Notes: generated from the sequence alone by a model not told the origin. DNA of 6,616 nt from Sphingomonas paucimobilis (GCA_945860425.1 CAMAQU010000099.1:1-6616), one strand, 5' to 3'. Positions 1 through 6,507 are shown, counted from the first letter of the stretch. Numbers and translations are program-made.

Positions 1-1
1 C

Positions 2-727
2 GTGCATTGGTGCCTGTGTCTGCCCGATGCCGCAACGGCGGACTTGGGGGCAGATGGCCATCCTGTGCGCGATGATGGGCCGGAAAGCTTCCTTCCCCCC
101 GTACCGTTGCCCCGCCGCATGTGGGCCTCCAGCAAGGTTGAGTTTCTCAAGCCCCTGCGCCTGGGGGAAAAGGTCACGCGTCAGTCAAAGGTCTTGTCCG
201 TGACGGCGAAAGAGGGTGGCTCTGGTTCTTTGGTGTTTGTCGATGTCGCGCATGACACATTTGGGGAAGACGGGCTGGCTGTGCGCGAAGTGCAGAGCCT
301 TGTTTATCGGGACGCCGCCGGGCCAGACGCCACGTTGGGGCCACCCGCATCTTCTGAAAGCAGCTTTGACCCCGCATCATGGGCCGCGCATCGGCGTCTT
401 GTCCCGTCAGAGACGCTCTTATTCCGGTTTTCTGCGCTGACCTTTAACAGCCACCGCATCCATTATGATCTGCCCTATGCGCAAGCGGAGGAGCGGTATC
501 GCGGCTTGGTCGTCCATGGGCCTTTGACCGCGACCTTGCTGCTTGATCTGGCGCGGCAAAGCTTTGGCGATCAAGCGATTTCGACATTTTCTTTCCGCGG
601 CCTGTCCCCCGCGATGTGCGGTGAGCCGCTGCATCTCGTGATGGGTGGGCCGGAGGATAGCATTCAACTTGCTGCCTTTGCCGACGATGGTCGGCAGATC
701 ATGGCAGCACAAGCAACACGGGCATGA
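2..727 (+). CDS. MaoC / FAS1-like acyl-CoA dehydratase (mesaconyl-C4-CoA hydratase type), 5' partial
   Basis: The visible 241 codons are the C-terminal part of a double-hotdog hydratase that adds water to an enoyl-CoA in the cytoplasm. The first hotdog runs over about residues 1-105 (visible numbering), with HW at 2-3 and LPPVPLPRRMW at 31-41, and ends at LVYRD (100-104). The second (about 130-235) carries SALTFNSHRIHYD at 144-156 and VVHGPL at 160-165. These blocks are typical of the FAS1-like dehydratases that include mesaconyl-C4-CoA and itaconyl-CoA hydratases. Family members are roughly 270-285 residues long, so about 40-50 N-terminal residues lie beyond the left edge; the GTG at position 2 is probably internal. 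The stop overlaps the next start as ATGA (724-727), which suggests translational coupling to the dehydrogenase that would supply its enoyl-CoA substrate. The family call is firm; the substrate is inferred only. Confidence 0.88.
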   Translation: MHWCLCLPDAATADLGADGHPVRDDGPESFLPPVPLPRRMWASSKVEFLKPLRLGEKVTRQSKVLSVTAKEGGSGSLVFVDVAHDTFGEDGLAVREVQSLVYRDAAGPDATLGPPASSESSFDPASWAAHRRLVPSETLLFRFSALTFNSHRIHYDLPYAQAEERYRGLVVHGPLTATLLLDLARQSFGDQAISTFSFRGLSPAMCGEPLHLVMGGPEDSIQLAAFADDGRQIMAAQATRA

Positions 728-1899
728 ATGACATGACAGCAGTTACAGAATCCGAAGATATTGCCGAAATCCGGCGGGCGGTTCAGGCGCTTTGCGCCGA
801 ATTTCCGGGGGAATATTGGCGCGCGAAGGACAGCATTCGGGCCTATCCTGCCGAATTTGTCGATGCGCTGACGAAATCGGGTTTTCTCGCGGCCTTGATC
901 CCAGAAGCTTATGGCGGGTCGGGCCTGAATCTGGCGGCAGCCGCCGTCATCATGGAAGAAATTCAGGCCGCAGGCTGCAATGGCGCGTCGGCGCACGCGC
1001 AAATGTATATCATGAACACGCTGCTTAAATATGGCAGCGAAGATCAAAAGCGCACCTATCTTCCCGGCATTGCCAGCGGGGAGTTGCGGCTTCAGGCCTT
1101 TGGTGTTTCAGAACCGACCAGCGGCACCGACACGCTGTCGCTGCGCACCGTCTCGGTGCGGGATGGCGATGACTATGTCGTCAATGGGCAGAAGATTTGG
1201 ACAAGCCGGGCGGAATATTCTGATCTTATGCTGCTGCTCGCCCGCACCACGCCGCGCGATCAGGTGCAGAGCAAGACGGAGGGGCTGTCCATCTTCCTCG
1301 TGGATATGCGGACGGTGGTGGGCAAGGGCATGACGATCAAGCCCATTCGCACCATGATGAACCACAGCACCACCGAAGTCTTTTTTGATGACATGCGCAT
1401 TCCAGCCTCCAGCCTGATCGGGGAAGAAGGCAAGGGCTTTCGTTATATTCTCTCCGGCATGAACGCCGAGCGGATCCTGATTGCCGCTGAGTGTATTGGC
1501 GATGCCAAATGGTTCATCAACAAATCGTCGGCCTATGCCAGTGAACGCAATGTTTTTGGCCGCGCCATTGGCCAGAACCAGGGTATCCAATTCCCCATTG
1601 CCCGTGCTTATGCGCAGATGCGTGCCGCTGAGTTGATGGTGCATCATGCAGCAGAGGTTTTTGATGCGGGCGGCAATCCGGGGGCAGAGGCCAATATGGC
1701 CAAGCTATTGGCCTCCGAAGCCAGCTGGGCGGCGGCCGATATGTGCGTGCAAACGCATGGCGGCTTTGGCTTTGCCGAAGAATATGATGTGGAGCGCAAA
1801 TTCCGCGAAGCGCGGCTCTATACCGTCGCGCCGATTAGCACCAACCTCATCCTGAGTTACTTGGCCGAACATGTGCTCGGCCTGCCGCGCAGCTATTAG
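724..1899 (+). CDS. Acyl-CoA dehydrogenase with catalytic Glu at the isovaleryl/long-chain position
   Basis: This FAD flavoprotein oxidises an acyl-CoA to the trans-2-enoyl-CoA and passes electrons to ETF. Its 391 residues span the full fold: N-terminal helices (about 10-125), the beta domain with FGVSEPTSGTD at 126-136 and YVVNGQKIWTS at 151-161, and C-terminal helices with GRAIGQNQGIQF at 279-290 and QTHGGFGFAEEYDVER at 343-358. The usual C-terminal base (Glu of YEGT in medium-chain enzymes) is missing: the stretch reads LYTVAP at 365-370. A Glu is instead found in MNAER (E249), where isovaleryl- and long-chain acyl-CoA dehydrogenases carry theirs, so a branched or bulky substrate is plausible. 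The ATG at 724 overlaps the upstream stop; ATG 733 is an alternative start and neither has a clear Shine-Dalgarno, consistent with coupling to the hydratase. The exact substrate is not determined. Confidence 0.93.
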   Translation: MNDMTAVTESEDIAEIRRAVQALCAEFPGEYWRAKDSIRAYPAEFVDALTKSGFLAALIPEAYGGSGLNLAAAAVIMEEIQAAGCNGASAHAQMYIMNTLLKYGSEDQKRTYLPGIASGELRLQAFGVSEPTSGTDTLSLRTVSVRDGDDYVVNGQKIWTSRAEYSDLMLLLARTTPRDQVQSKTEGLSIFLVDMRTVVGKGMTIKPIRTMMNHSTTEVFFDDMRIPASSLIGEEGKGFRYILSGMNAERILIAAECIGDAKWFINKSSAYASERNVFGRAIGQNQGIQFPIARAYAQMRAAELMVHHAAEVFDAGGNPGAEANMAKLLASEASWAAADMCVQTHGGFGFAEEYDVERKFREARLYTVAPISTNLILSYLAEHVLGLPRSY

Positions 1900-1916
1900 A
1901 AGAAGGACAAAATCTT

Positions 1917-2699
1917 ATGAAAATTGATTCCACCACATCAGCCGTTGTTACGGGCGGCGCATCGGGATTGGGCCGGGCCACGTCAGAGGCGCTGGCAGCA
2001 GCCGGCGTGAAGGTCGCCATTTTCGATCTCAATGAAGAAATCGGAACCGAAGTGGCCACGGCCATTGGCGGCCTGTTCTGCAAAGTGGATATCATGGACG
2101 AAGCTTCGGTCGTCGCCGGCTTTGATAAGGCCCGTGCGGCCCATGGTCAGGAACGGATTTTGGTGCATTGCGCCATGGCAACGCGGCGCGGCAAGACGCT
2201 GGCTTTTGATAAGGAAGCGGGCAAGCTCAAGCGCCTGTCGACCGAAGATTATGCCTATGGCGTCCACGGCATTTTGATTGCCAGCTATCGTCTCGCCTCG
2301 CTTTCGGCTGAAGGCATGGCAACTCTGGCGCCTTTGGAAGATGAGGAGCGGGGCGTCATCACGCTCACCGCCTCTGTCGCCGCGCAAGATGGCCAAATTG
2401 GGCAGATCACCTATGGCTCGGCCAAGGCCGGGGTGAATGGCATGGTGCTGCCCATGGCGCGCGATTTGATGGATCTGGGCATTCGCGTCAATTCCATCAT
2501 GCCGGGCATTTTTGCGACACCATTGATGCTAGGGGCCAAGCCGCAGGTGTTGCAAAGCCTTGCGGCCTCCGTTCCCTTCCCCAAGCGGTTGGGGAAGCCG
2601 GAAGAATTTGGCAGTCTAGCTTTGGAATTGGTGCGCAACAGCTATTTTAATGGCCAGTCCATCCGTCTGGATGGTGGCATTCGCATGGCCCCGCGTTGA
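1917..2699 (+). CDS. Short-chain dehydrogenase/reductase, HSD10 (3-hydroxyacyl-CoA dehydrogenase type 2)-like
   Basis: This is a classical SDR of 260 residues that probably oxidises a 3-hydroxyacyl-CoA to the 3-oxoacyl-CoA with NAD. The Rossmann glycine motif TGGASGLG is at 12-19 and an acidic D37 ends beta-2, favouring NAD over NADP. The catalytic Ser is S153 in TASVAA, with Y166 and K170 in YGSAK. The C-terminal half closely follows human HSD17B10: GQIGQITYGSAKAGVNGM, then PGIFATPL, VPFPKRLG and a terminal FNGQSIRLDGGIRM. HSD17B10 acts on 2-methyl-3-hydroxybutyryl-CoA in isoleucine breakdown and on other substrates. Oddly, the NNAG-type motif reads HCAMA (84-88) and no Asn occurs between residues 39 and 174, so the Asn of the SDR catalytic tetrad is absent. 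A ribosome site AGAAGGA (1901-1907) lies 9 nt before the ATG, and the gap from the upstream gene is 17 bp. The class is sure; the substrate is inferred. Confidence 0.92.
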   Translation: MKIDSTTSAVVTGGASGLGRATSEALAAAGVKVAIFDLNEEIGTEVATAIGGLFCKVDIMDEASVVAGFDKARAAHGQERILVHCAMATRRGKTLAFDKEAGKLKRLSTEDYAYGVHGILIASYRLASLSAEGMATLAPLEDEERGVITLTASVAAQDGQIGQITYGSAKAGVNGMVLPMARDLMDLGIRVNSIMPGIFATPLMLGAKPQVLQSLAASVPFPKRLGKPEEFGSLALELVRNSYFNGQSIRLDGGIRMAPR

Positions 2700-2729
2700 T
2701 CCGGTATCGGAATAGGGAAAGTAAAGCTG

Positions 2730-3896
2730 ATGAACTTTGAACTCGCCGAAGAGCACCGGATGCTGAAAGAGCTGGTCCGCAAATTTGTCGACACTCAGCT
2801 GATGCCGCTGGAAAACTCTGTTCTGGCGCGCGAAGCGGCGGGACAGGGCAGCTATCTGACCAAGGAAGAGCAGGCAAAAGTGGACGCCGTCTCACGTGAC
2901 CTTGGTCTATGGGGTCTGGATGCACCCGAAGAAGTGGGTGGCATGAATTTGCCGATGGTGGCGATGGTCGGCGTGAATGAAGAGCTTGGCCGCACGGCCG
3001 TTCCCTATACTCTGCCGCCCGATTCCCCGAATTTGCGGATGATGATGGTCGCCGCCGATCAGCGGCAGCGCGAGGCCTATCTTGCCCCTTATGTGCTGGG
3101 TGAAACCATATCCGCCATTGGCATATCGGAACCCGGCGCAGGTGCCGACCCCGCGCGGATGACAACATCTGCCGTGCAGGATGGCGATGATTGGATCATC
3201 AATGGCCGCAAAATCTGGATCACCAAGGCGGCGGATGCAGATTTCACGATCCTAATGGCCGTGACCGACAAAAACCCAAATGGCCGCAATGGCATTTCCG
3301 CCTTTTTGGTGGATCGCGATACGCCGGGCTTCAATGTGCTGCGCCGCATCCCCATGGTGGATGGCACGTCAACCTATGAAGTCGCGCTGGAAGATTGCCG
3401 TGTGCCGGGCTGGAAATTGTTGGGCACGAGGGGGCAGGGCTTTGCCCCGATGCAGGTGCGGCTGGGCACGCGCCGCATTGAAATGGCGTCTTGGGCGATT
3501 GGCATGGCGCAGCGCGCGCTCGATATGATGGTGGATTATGCGCCGCAGCGCGTGACCTTTGGCAAGGCCTTGGCGTCGCGCCAGACGGTTCAGAACTGGG
3601 TCGCAGATGCTGCCACGCGGGTTCACGCTATGCGGCTGATGACCTATGATTGCGCTTGGAAGCTGGATGAAGGTCGCGACACCCGGCTTGAAATTTCGAT
3701 GATCAAATCTTTCTGCATCGAGTCCGCCTATGAAATTGTTGACCACGCCATGCAGCTTTATGGCGGTATGGGGATGACGCGGGAACTCCCACTCTATCTC
3801 ATGTCCGCAAAGCTCCGGACCATGCGGATTTACGATGGCCCCACTGAAATTCACAATTGGGTGGTGGCGCGTCAATTGCTGGGCACGCGGGACTAG
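2730..3896 (+). CDS. Second acyl-CoA dehydrogenase, Asp at the catalytic-base position
   Basis: A complete 388-residue acyl-CoA dehydrogenase, clearly divergent from the one at 724-1899. It shows GISEPGAGAD at 131-140 and WIINGRKIWIT at 155-165 of the flavin/substrate-binding domain, VTFGKALASRQTVQ at 275-288, and LYGGMGMTRELPL at 343-355. The C-terminal base motif reads IYDGPTEIH (367-375), giving D369 where medium-chain enzymes have Glu. The helix position used by isovaleryl-CoA dehydrogenase reads LGTRR (245-249) and has no Glu there. A DGP-(T/D)-E motif at this place is also seen in ACAD10/11-type enzymes, so Asp may be the base. AGGGA at 2714-2718 is 11 nt before the ATG, and the gene sits 30 bp after the SDR and 21 bp before the CoA-transferase. 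The two dehydrogenases probably act at different steps or on different acyl chains; the substrate is unknown. Confidence 0.92.
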   Translation: MNFELAEEHRMLKELVRKFVDTQLMPLENSVLAREAAGQGSYLTKEEQAKVDAVSRDLGLWGLDAPEEVGGMNLPMVAMVGVNEELGRTAVPYTLPPDSPNLRMMMVAADQRQREAYLAPYVLGETISAIGISEPGAGADPARMTTSAVQDGDDWIINGRKIWITKAADADFTILMAVTDKNPNGRNGISAFLVDRDTPGFNVLRRIPMVDGTSTYEVALEDCRVPGWKLLGTRGQGFAPMQVRLGTRRIEMASWAIGMAQRALDMMVDYAPQRVTFGKALASRQTVQNWVADAATRVHAMRLMTYDCAWKLDEGRDTRLEISMIKSFCIESAYEIVDHAMQLYGGMGMTRELPLYLMSAKLRTMRIYDGPTEIHNWVVARQLLGTRD

Positions 3897-3904
3897 CCCC
3901 AACC

Positions 3905-3910
3905 GAGGAG
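3905..3910 (+). promoter_or_regulatory. Ribosome binding site of the CoA-transferase A gene
   Basis: GAGGAG lies 7 nt before the ATG at 3918. It is the strongest ribosome site inside the operon and fixes this start. Confidence 0.8.
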
Positions 3911-3917
3911 CTTATTC

Positions 3918-4628
3918 ATGAAGAAACTCTATCCCAGCGCCGCCGCCGCACTTGAAGGAGTGCTCCGCGATGACATGCTGATCGCGGCCGGTGGTTTTGG
4001 CCTGTGCGGCATCCCTGAACGGCTTATCGATGCGATTGTGGACAGCGGGGTCAAAGGTTTGGCCGTCGCGTCCAACAATGCGGGCATTGATGGCGAAGGC
4101 CTGGGCAAATTGCTGCGTACGCGTCAGATCCGGAAAATGATCTCTTCCTATGTGGGGGAGAATAAGGAATTTGAACGCCAATATCTGGCGGGTGAGCTGG
4201 AGGTGGAATTCTGCCCCCAAGGCACGCTGGCGGAGCGGATGCGCGCGGGTGGGGCGGGTATTCCGGGCTTTTACACCAAGACAGGCGTTGGCACCGCCGT
4301 TGCCGAGGGCAAAGAGGTGAAGAATTTCGACGGGCAGGATTACATCCTGGAACGCGGCATTTTTGCTGATCTGGCGATTGTGAAAGCTTGGAAGGCGGAT
4401 GAGAGCGGCAATCTGGTGTTCCGCAAGACGGCCCGCAACTTCAATCTTCCCGCCGCCACTTGCGGCAAAATCTGTGTGGTTGAGGTGGAAGAGATTGTTC
4501 CCATTGGCAGCCTTGACCCAGACCATATCCACCTGCCCGGCATCTATGTGCAGCGCATGATCTTGGGCAGCCCCTATGACAAGAAGATTGAGTTCCGAAC
4601 TGTAACGCAGCGGGAGGCCGCATTATGA
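3918..4628 (+). CDS. scoA: 3-oxoacid CoA-transferase subunit A (SCOT family)
   Basis: The A subunit of a family I CoA-transferase, 236 residues, about the normal size for a bacterial SCOT/AtoD-type alpha chain. The start GGFGLCGIPERLIDAI (25-40) and NNAGIDGEGLGKLL (64-77) form the CoA-binding Rossmann-like core. QGTLAERMRAGGAGIPGFYT (100-119) and LERGIFADLAIVKAWKAD (144-161) are also family hallmarks. With subunit B it exchanges CoA between an acyl-CoA (often succinyl-CoA) and a 3-oxoacid such as acetoacetate, in the cytoplasm. In this operon it could either activate an incoming acid or handle a 3-oxoacid end product. Its stop overlaps the next start by ATGA (4625-4628), which favours balanced output of the two subunits. 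The symbol reflects family resemblance; an acetate/butyrate-type donor cannot be excluded. Confidence 0.93.
   Translation: MKKLYPSAAAALEGVLRDDMLIAAGGFGLCGIPERLIDAIVDSGVKGLAVASNNAGIDGEGLGKLLRTRQIRKMISSYVGENKEFERQYLAGELEVEFCPQGTLAERMRAGGAGIPGFYTKTGVGTAVAEGKEVKNFDGQDYILERGIFADLAIVKAWKADESGNLVFRKTARNFNLPAATCGKICVVEVEEIVPIGSLDPDHIHLPGIYVQRMILGSPYDKKIEFRTVTQREAAL
4612..4617 (+). promoter_or_regulatory. Ribosome binding site of the CoA-transferase B gene
   Basis: GGGAGG lies inside the 3' end of the subunit A gene, 7 nt before the ATG at 4625. Subunit B can therefore be translated both by coupling through the ATGA overlap and by independent initiation. Confidence 0.75.
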
Positions 4629-5266
4629 GCTGGATCCGCGGCGAGATGGCGGCGCGGGCCGCCCAGGAACTTGAAGACGGTTTCTACGTCAATCTTGGCA
4701 TCGGCATTCCGACCTTGGTCGCCAATCATGTGCCCAAGGATATAACTGTTACGCTCCAGTCAGAAAACGGGATGCTGGGTATTGGGCCTTTCCCTTATGA
4801 GGGAGAGGAAGATGCCGATCTGATCAATGCAGGCAAGCAAACGATCAGCGAGCTGCCGCAAAGCGCTTATTTCGACAGCGCGCAATCCTTCGCGATGATC
4901 CGGGGCGGGCATATTGACCTGACCGTATTGGGCGCGATGGAAATTTCTGAAGGGGGCGACATCGCAAATTGGATGATCCCCGGCAAGATGATCAAGGGCA
5001 TGGGTGGCGCGATGGATTTGGTCGCGGGTGTTAAGAAGATCATTGTTGTGATGGAGCATACAGCCAAGGATGGCAGCCCCAAATTCATCCCCTCCTGCAC
5101 TCTGCCGCTGACGGGTCGCAATGTGGTGGATATGATCATCACGGATTTGGCCGTGTTTCAACGGGCCGATCACCAATCACCCTTCAAGCTCATCGAAATG
5201 GCACCTGGCGTGACGGTGGATGAGGTCAAGTCAAAGACGACGGCGCAATTTGTATTTGGAGCCTAG
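4625..5266 (+). CDS. scoB: 3-oxoacid CoA-transferase subunit B (SCOT family)
   Basis: The B subunit, 213 residues and of normal length. GFYVNLGIGIPTLVANHVP (19-37) is followed by LQSENGMLGIGPFP (44-57), in which E47 of the SENG motif is the catalytic glutamate that forms the glutamyl-CoA thioester in this family. GGHIDLTVLGAMEIS (94-108) and the glycine-rich MIKGMGGAMDLVAG (122-135) are further signatures. It works as a complex with the A subunit encoded directly upstream. It ends the acyl-CoA operon: the next gene starts 98 bp downstream and is unrelated. I see no hairpin with a T run after its TAG, so a Rho-dependent end or read-through is possible. Confidence 0.94.
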   Translation: MSWIRGEMAARAAQELEDGFYVNLGIGIPTLVANHVPKDITVTLQSENGMLGIGPFPYEGEEDADLINAGKQTISELPQSAYFDSAQSFAMIRGGHIDLTVLGAMEISEGGDIANWMIPGKMIKGMGGAMDLVAGVKKIIVVMEHTAKDGSPKFIPSCTLPLTGRNVVDMIITDLAVFQRADHQSPFKLIEMAPGVTVDEVKSKTTAQFVFGA

Positions 5267-5352
5267 ATAGCTTCTGCAACGAATTCTGCCATGAGCCAGC
5301 ATAAATTTAGGCTTGCGAAAGCTCGCTGCCATGGCATTGGCACCCGAAATCT

Positions 5353-5356
5353 GGAG
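5353..5356 (+). promoter_or_regulatory. Ribosome binding site deciding the GTG start at 5365
   Basis: GGAG lies 8 nt before the GTG at 5365. The codon just upstream in this frame (5362-5364) is TGA, so no start further 5' is possible in this frame. Confidence 0.6.
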
Positions 5357-5364
5357 TGTGTTGA

Positions 5365-6015
5365 GTGTTCTTGAGCTTTTTTCTTGCTGCCACGCTTGCC
5401 AAGGCCGCGCCGCCATCTTCGCCGGTCGTCACGCCAATGCCTGCGCCCGTCGCCCCTGTGTCGCATTGTCAGGCGGGGGAGGTCACCCTCTTCACCAGCA
5501 AAATGGGCATGTCGACGTGGAACGATATGCGCACGCGCAAGCGGCTCAAAGGGGACAAGACCCTGTCCTTATGCCTTGATCGCTTTCCAGCGCCGCGTTG
5601 GTTGAGTGTTCGTTTTGGCAAATTAGGAGCGCCCGATTTCGATATCATATCGGGAACAACGCAGCTCCGCATCTCGACGCAGGAACGAGACGGAGGCGAG
5701 CTTTGGACGATCCTCTCCTTTGAGGATCGTGGTCTGTCCTGGTCGGTTGTGCAGCCCGAAGGGGGCGATGCGCGGGATGTGTTCCTCTTAATGGGGCGCG
5801 GCGCCTCTTTCATTGCGCGAACCGAGGCGATTGATGAGGGCGAACATTGGCTGCGCGCCAAGAAGAAGTTCGGAAAGAAAAAAGTGCGCGAAGTGCCGCT
5901 TGGTCTGGGTGATATTCCCCCGACCTTAGCGCAACGGAGCAAGACGGTTATGGATGCCCAAAACGTCGATGCCACGCGGGTCGTTGCGAACCTTAATCTT
6001 CCCAAACAATCTTGA
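5365..6015 (+). CDS. Probable exported protein of unknown function, two Cys after the signal peptide
   Basis: I do not recognise a named family with certainty. The 216-residue product starts with a short hydrophobic stretch (residues 2-12) ending AKA-AP, which looks like a signal peptidase I site after residue 14. It lacks the usual basic N-terminal residues. A Pro/Ala-rich linker follows (15-33). The pattern C35-QAGEVTLFTS, then KTLSLC (65-70), a Trp-Leu at 79-80 and VRFGKLGAPD (82-91) resembles a group of small secreted proteobacterial proteins with a C-x-x-GE...lfsC...K-SLC...YRFG layout. This match is by eye. Residues 95-140 look rich in beta strands, and a Lys-rich segment KKKFGKKK is at 166-173. 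It may be periplasmic, with C35 and C70 able to pair. It is unlikely to belong to the upstream operon. Its stop is only 3 bp from the stop of the convergent gene. Confidence 0.7.
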   Translation: MFLSFFLAATLAKAAPPSSPVVTPMPAPVAPVSHCQAGEVTLFTSKMGMSTWNDMRTRKRLKGDKTLSLCLDRFPAPRWLSVRFGKLGAPDFDIISGTTQLRISTQERDGGELWTILSFEDRGLSWSVVQPEGGDARDVFLLMGRGASFIARTEAIDEGEHWLRAKKKFGKKKVREVPLGLGDIPPTLAQRSKTVMDAQNVDATRVVANLNLPKQS

Positions 6016-6018
6016 TCT

Positions 6019-6370
6019 TCAGTCTGTTTGCAGCCTGCGGCGGGCGATCAAATATGCATCCGCCGCGATCCTCAGCGGCTCAACGTCCATATCGCTTTGT
6101 CCCCGCGCAATCAGTTGCGCGAAGCGCGTATAGAGCGCCGCATATTCCCCTTGCGTCGGCTTCTGTGCCGAAGCCTTGCCATTGATGATAAGCGGGCGTC
6201 CGCCGTCTTTGATCAGCAATTTTGTTCCGGCAGATGTCGTCGCCGCGCAGCCTTATTTCAGGCTGAACCCCGTCCGGCAGGGCGTGCCTTAGGGTGGTGA
6301 GCGCATCAATCACATCGTCCAGCGATGTGTGATCGGCAATTTCAACAAATTCTCTGACAAAGTTGCTCAC
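6019..6370 (-). pseudogene. Frameshifted gene of unknown function (about 116 residues if repaired)
   Basis: The minus strand has a GTG start at 6370 and reads 50 codons in one frame (residues 1-50, ending GDDICRNK near 6221). The matching continuation, starting LLIKDGGRPLIINGK, is in the +1 frame and runs to a TGA at 6021-6019. Dropping one A from the A4 run at 6223-6220 (read on the minus strand) joins them into about 116 residues. The N-terminal part has an acidic helical look (SLDDVIDALTTLRHALPDG, 16-34) followed by EIRLRGDD (38-45). The C-terminal part looks helical and basic (YAALYTRFAQLIARGQ, then AADAYLIARRRLQTD). The ribosome site and smooth composition across both halves favour a real gene. 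Without the repair the first frame runs on to 6080 as an Arg-rich tail that looks non-native. It is either a decayed gene or a single-base sequencing error in a homopolymer. Confidence 0.62.
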
Positions 6371-6378
6371 CTACCGCG

Positions 6379-6384
6379 CCTCCC
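6379..6384 (-). promoter_or_regulatory. Ribosome binding site of the minus-strand gene
   Basis: On the minus strand GGGAGG (6384 to 6379) lies 8 nt before the GTG at 6370. This near-ideal site decides the start and supports the frameshifted gene being genuine. Confidence 0.7.
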
Positions 6385-6396
6385 AATCTGGAATTC

Positions 6397-6437
6397 ACGG
6401 CCTTTTATGGCTGAGAGATGGCTTTGCTCAAGGCCGT
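6397..6437. repeat. 8-bp perfect inverted repeat bracketing the possible promoter
   Basis: ACGGCCTT (6397-6404) and AAGGCCGT (6430-6437) are exact reverse complements with 25 nt between them. The half-site centres are 33 bp apart, about three helical turns. One arm lies at the proposed -35 box and the other at the -10 box and start site. No T run follows on either strand, so it is not an intrinsic terminator. It could be an operator or chance. Confidence 0.35.
6404..6431 (-). promoter_or_regulatory. Possible sigma70-like promoter for the minus-strand gene
   Basis: On the minus strand TTGAGC (6431 to 6426) and CATAAA (6409 to 6404) are 16 bp apart, each matching the -35 and -10 consensus at four of six positions. 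Transcription would start near 6397, leaving a 5' leader of about 27 nt that contains the GGGAGG ribosome site. This is a weak match found by eye. Confidence 0.3.
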
Positions 6438-6496
6438 AAAAACACGGATTGCCGCTTCGCTCCTCTCCTCAGCATGGCTGGTGAGGCGTGAAAGGA

Positions 6497-6501
6497 AAGG
6501 G
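6497..6501 (+). promoter_or_regulatory. Strong ribosome binding site of the small ORF
   Basis: AAGGG (6497-6501), preceded by a second purine core AAAGGA at 6491-6496, lies 6 nt before the ATG at 6508. It is among the strongest ribosome sites in the window. An imperfect hairpin (arms about 6464-6473 and 6477-6486, ATG loop) sits just upstream. Confidence 0.55.
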
Positions 6502-6507
6502 AACATC

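Noticed and set aside
1108..1647. A long minus-strand open frame (179 codons) inside the first acyl-CoA dehydrogenase.
   Set aside because: It is antisense to a clear enzyme with intact motifs and has no recognisable domain; long antisense frames are common in such codon usage.
5305..5336. A possible terminator after the CoA-transferase: hairpin GCTT-GCGA-AAGC and the palindrome TGCCATGGCA at 5327-5336.
   Set aside because: The stem is only 4-5 bp, the palindrome has no loop, and no T run follows either.
5313..5400. An upstream start (5313 or 5331) for the exported protein, joined through a frameshift in the T6 run at 5377-5382.
   Set aside because: The joined N-terminus would place Glu residues in the hydrophobic core, while the GTG at 5365 has its own ribosome site.
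5469..6005. A 178-codon minus-strand open frame opposite the exported protein.
   Set aside because: It is Arg/Ser-rich with no family features and no clear ribosome site, while the plus strand shows a signal peptide and ordered Cys motif.
6028..6300. A 90-codon plus-strand open frame opposite the frameshifted gene.
   Set aside because: Its product is very rich in Arg with no recognisable motif, and the minus strand has a good ribosome site and more natural composition there.
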